Source of the DNA: Metabacillus halosaccharovorans
GTDB lineage: Bacteria; Bacillota; Bacilli; Bacillales; Bacillaceae
Assembly (NCBI RefSeq): GCF_002019635.1
Contig: NZ_KV917371.1
Coordinates: forward strand, 620,001 to 684,000
DNA: 64,000 bases
Reading direction: 5' to 3'
The first letter of the stretch is position 1. Each line of letters begins with the position of its first letter. Below the pieces are notes generated by a model. It made no database searches. It was given only the letters and a program-made list of their open reading frames with translations, and was not told the origin of the DNA. The translations under genes were made by a program, and so were the position numbers. Below are positions 61,983 to 64,000 of the stretch, piece by piece.

Positions 61983-62948
61983 TTATTCACCTACTAATAA
62001 TGTCTCAATTTCTTTCAACCCTTTTTGACGTTCGATCGGATCCCAGAAGCCCCATGTTGTTGTAAGGGTATGAACGTTTTTATTTTTCACAGCCTCCAGG
62101 TTATTCCATACTTCACCTTCTGTAACGGAATCATAATAGTCTCCACTATTAAAATAGGTAACATCTAAAATATGATCAGGGTTGTACTTAACTAATCCCT
62201 CAATTGATATATTCTCACCGAAATCTTCTGGAAGATTTTCTGCAGGTGTTAGTTTTAAATCATCAAATAATAATGAATTTGTTGCATGATTAGTTGTTCC
62301 AAATACACGAATATCTTTCTTATTAATAGCTACTGCCATAAATGTTTCATCGCCGACTTTTTCTTTAATACGCTGACCGATTTTTTCAGCTTCTTTTTCC
62401 ATCTCTTCAATGACTTTTTGTCCTTCTTCTAATTTCCCGGCTGCTTCAGCGACTTTTAGATGATCTTCCTTCCAATCTCCCCCAACTTCCACAACCACAG
62501 TTGGAATTGTTTCAGCTAATTGATCATACAGAGGCTTGTAACGATCACTAATAATTAATAAGTCCGGATTTAACTTTACAATTTCCTCTGGATCAATTTC
62601 ATCTGCATATGGAAGAGCTGTTACTCCCTCTAATTCTTCAGTTAAGTGCGGAGGGAATTCATTGTCATATGCCATGACTGCATGTGGTTTTACCCCGACT
62701 GATACGAGTGAACCCTCCCATGAGACATGTGATAAAAGAACAATTTTTTCCGGGTTCATCGGCACCTCTGCTTCACCATATAAATGTTCAACCGTACGAG
62801 TTTCAGCAACGGTTTCCTGCTGTTCCTCAAGTTTTGAATTTTCCTCTTTATTAGCTTCTCCCGTCGAAGCCGTTTTCTCTCCACCTGAGCACGCTGCTAA
62901 TACTAAAAGCAATAGCACCATACTCCATGAAGTTATGTGTTTCACCAT
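61983..62948 (-). CDS. Ferric-siderophore ABC transporter substrate-binding lipoprotein
   Basis: 321 aa. Lipobox LAAC (Cys20), a Glu/Lys-rich linker, then a class III binding fold with TVEHLYGEAEVPMNPEKIVLLSHVSWEGSLVSVGVKP and IVKLNPDLLIISDR. Matches the iron-siderophore binding family (YclQ/FatB/FpuA-like). Its position beside asb suggests it binds ferric petrobactin or a related catecholate. No permease or ATPase gene is adjacent in the window. Confidence 0.9.
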   Translation of the reverse strand: MVKHITSWSMVLLLLVLAACSGGEKTASTGEANKEENSKLEEQQETVAETRTVEHLYGEAEVPMNPEKIVLLSHVSWEGSLVSVGVKPHAVMAYDNEFPPHLTEELEGVTALPYADEIDPEEIVKLNPDLLIISDRYKPLYDQLAETIPTVVVEVGGDWKEDHLKVAEAAGKLEEGQKVIEEMEKEAEKIGQRIKEKVGDETFMAVAINKKDIRVFGTTNHATNSLLFDDLKLTPAENLPEDFGENISIEGLVKYNPDHILDVTYFNSGDYYDSVTEGEVWNNLEAVKNKNVHTLTTTWGFWDPIERQKGLKEIETLLVGE

Positions 62949-62965
62949 GTTTACTTCCTCCTAAA

Positions 62966-63002
62966 TGATAATGAATTTCATTCATAATGATAACAATTAT
63001 CA
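62966..63002. promoter_or_regulatory. Two Fur boxes upstream of the binding-protein gene
   Basis: TGATAACAATTATCA (62988-63002) is a near-perfect 7-1-7 Fur box. A weaker one, TGATAATGAATTTCA, overlaps from about 62967. Tandem boxes usually mean tight iron repression. Confidence 0.8.
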
Positions 63003-63045
63003 ATTAAAGGGAACATGGACATTTCTGTCTTTTTTCATGGACAAA

Positions 63046-64000
63046 TTAGACAATCAGCTTTGAATGTTGAAGCTCTGACGCAAACTGAACTAGCATATGC
63101 TTTCTTCCCAATGGTCCCCACGGATCCCATTCCTGACTTTTAGGGTAATATACTTCCTTTGTTTGGACCGCTCTCAACGTTTTCCATTCTTTCGTTTGTA
63201 CGACTCGCCATACATCTTTTTCATGACTCCACAGAATGAGAAGCTTATCACAATCCAAGTTTGCCAGATCCTCCACCGTCACAACCTGATATCCTGTATC
63301 AGGTACATCCGGATGTGGCTCAAATCCTAGTTTTTGATAAAACAAATCAAGACATGCATGATGCTTTCGCCCATATAGACGTATTTCTTCCTGTCGAATC
63401 CATATGACTGCCCAATTTCCTTTCCTTGTTAATGGGCATAATTCATCTCTCACTTTTGTTTCCAAACAAGTTATTTCATTTTCAATTCCATCTACCAAGC
63501 TTTCTACATGAAACAACCTGGCAATTTCTCTAAGGTAGGCATTCCAATCTTTTTGCAAAGATATATGCTCGATTTTTTGTTGATGTGATAAAAGAACTGA
63601 CTGAATTTCCCCGTTATGCAACGGTGTTTTAATAATTCGATCCGGTTGTGAGAAAAGAATTTCCTCTGGTTGAAACAGCTTTTCTGCGTTTAGTAGTCTT
63701 GTCCCGTGCAACTCTGATTTCAAATAACTAGGAATCCCTTTAGTAGCGGGATATTCCGTGGGATAAGCAGGCGCTGCAACAGGCTGAATTCCTAATGAAA
63801 GCAAGTGATCTTGTAAAAAGAGTTGACTCACGACAGCTACTCTTTCCTTTGTTCTTTTCATATAGATCGTTGGTGGCTGTCCTACCTTTTGTTTGAAGAT
63901 CCGACTAAAATAAAACTCATCTTGCAGCCCTACCTTTAAGGCAACTTCTTTTGCTGTGATTCCCTTATTTTGCAGCATGAGTGTTTTTGCAGCTTTCATG
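63046..64000 (-). CDS. AraC-type regulator fused to siderophore-binding domain (Btr-like), 5' end beyond window
   Basis: At least 318 codons, open to the right edge. The visible N-terminal part is the second half of an AraC HTH (GITAKEVALKVGLQDEFYFSRIFKQKVGQPPTIYM). A binding-protein-like domain follows (SQLFLQDHLLSLGIQPVAAPAYPTEYPA .. EDLANLDCDKLLILWS). B. subtilis Btr has this architecture and activates siderophore uptake when it binds the siderophore. It is upstream of the binding-protein gene on the same strand, so it probably activates the local uptake genes. Confidence 0.88.
   Translation of the reverse strand, partial: MKAAKTLMLQNKGITAKEVALKVGLQDEFYFSRIFKQKVGQPPTIYMKRTKERVAVVSQLFLQDHLLSLGIQPVAAPAYPTEYPATKGIPSYLKSELHGTRLLNAEKLFQPEEILFSQPDRIIKTPLHNGEIQSVLLSHQQKIEHISLQKDWNAYLREIARLFHVESLVDGIENEITCLETKVRDELCPLTRKGNWAVIWIRQEEIRLYGRKHHACLDLFYQKLGFEPHPDVPDTGYQVVTVEDLANLDCDKLLILWSHEKDVWRVVQTKEWKTLRAVQTKEVYYPKSQEWDPWGPLGRKHMLVQFASELQHSKLIV

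Noticed and set aside
1-64000. CRISPR array, prophage, transposase or toxin-antitoxin system
   Set aside because: No regular direct repeats with unique spacers, no phage structural or integrase genes, and no transposase motifs seen.

Overview
The window is AT-rich DNA from an endospore-forming, Gram-positive member of the Bacillaceae. Evidence for this is three spore-germinant receptor loci, a complete petrobactin (asb) siderophore operon with Fur boxes, a class D sortase with an LPxTA substrate, strong AGGAGG-type ribosome-binding sites with many TTG/GTG starts, and many Bacillus-type families (YfmQ, CidA/CidB, YdaG-like, DUF2798, DUF6980). I cannot assign genus or species from sequence alone. 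I see no rRNA, tRNA, transposase, prophage or CRISPR.

Layout. 1-2.5 kb: an MMPL exporter (cut by the left edge) divergent from a TetR regulator, with a 21-bp operator-like dyad between them, then a YfmQ-like protein. 2.9-8.2 kb: a MocR-type regulator divergent from a germinant receptor operon in the unusual order B-A-C. 8.3-10.4 kb: cidR-cidA-cidB. 11.5-13.9 kb: an acidic LPKTA surface protein followed by its class D sortase. 14.6-18.9 kb: a stand-alone HprK-like kinase, an Lrp regulator divergent from an MBL hydrolase, an MFS transporter and a DUF2798 protein. 19.3-23.3 kb: a relatively GC-rich AraC regulator, an SDR, and a TetR-MFS pair sharing one operator motif. 24-30 kb: a vanadium-haloperoxidase-like protein, then a PepSY/YtkA-like pair divergent from a response regulator-histidine kinase-SCO1 operon (probably metal or redox stress). 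30.5-35.5 kb: an orphan GerA protein, a decayed acetyltransferase copy, dispersed repeats, a dienelactone-hydrolase-like protein and a two-gene membrane module of unknown function. 35.8-38.4 kb: modAB without modC, divergent from an HTH/substrate-binding regulator. 38.4-47.2 kb: transglutaminase-like, two GNATs, a secreted EEP nuclease/phosphatase, a general stress flavoprotein-like gene with a sigma-B-like promoter, small membrane proteins, a membrane gluzincin with TPR-like repeats, an APH-like kinase and a nucleotidyltransferase. 47.5-48.1 kb: an ECF S component behind a leader-peptide/terminator arrangement. 48.4-52.1 kb: a standard A-B-C germinant receptor operon. 52.8-54.7 kb: a quinone-oxidoreductase-like enzyme divergent from an HxlR regulator. 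55-64 kb: asbABCDEF, a ferric-siderophore binding lipoprotein and a Btr-like AraC/binding-protein regulator, cut by the right edge.

How it works together. The right end is a Fur-controlled siderophore unit (make petrobactin, bind its iron complex, sense it), but no permease or ATPase is present here. Several regulator/target pairs carry dyads in their shared promoters. The least-described parts are the 27-30 kb two-component/SCO1/PepSY module, the stand-alone HprK paralogue, the 33.5-35 kb membrane pair, and the 22-codon leader upstream of the ECF gene. I found no system that I can call wholly new from sequence alone.
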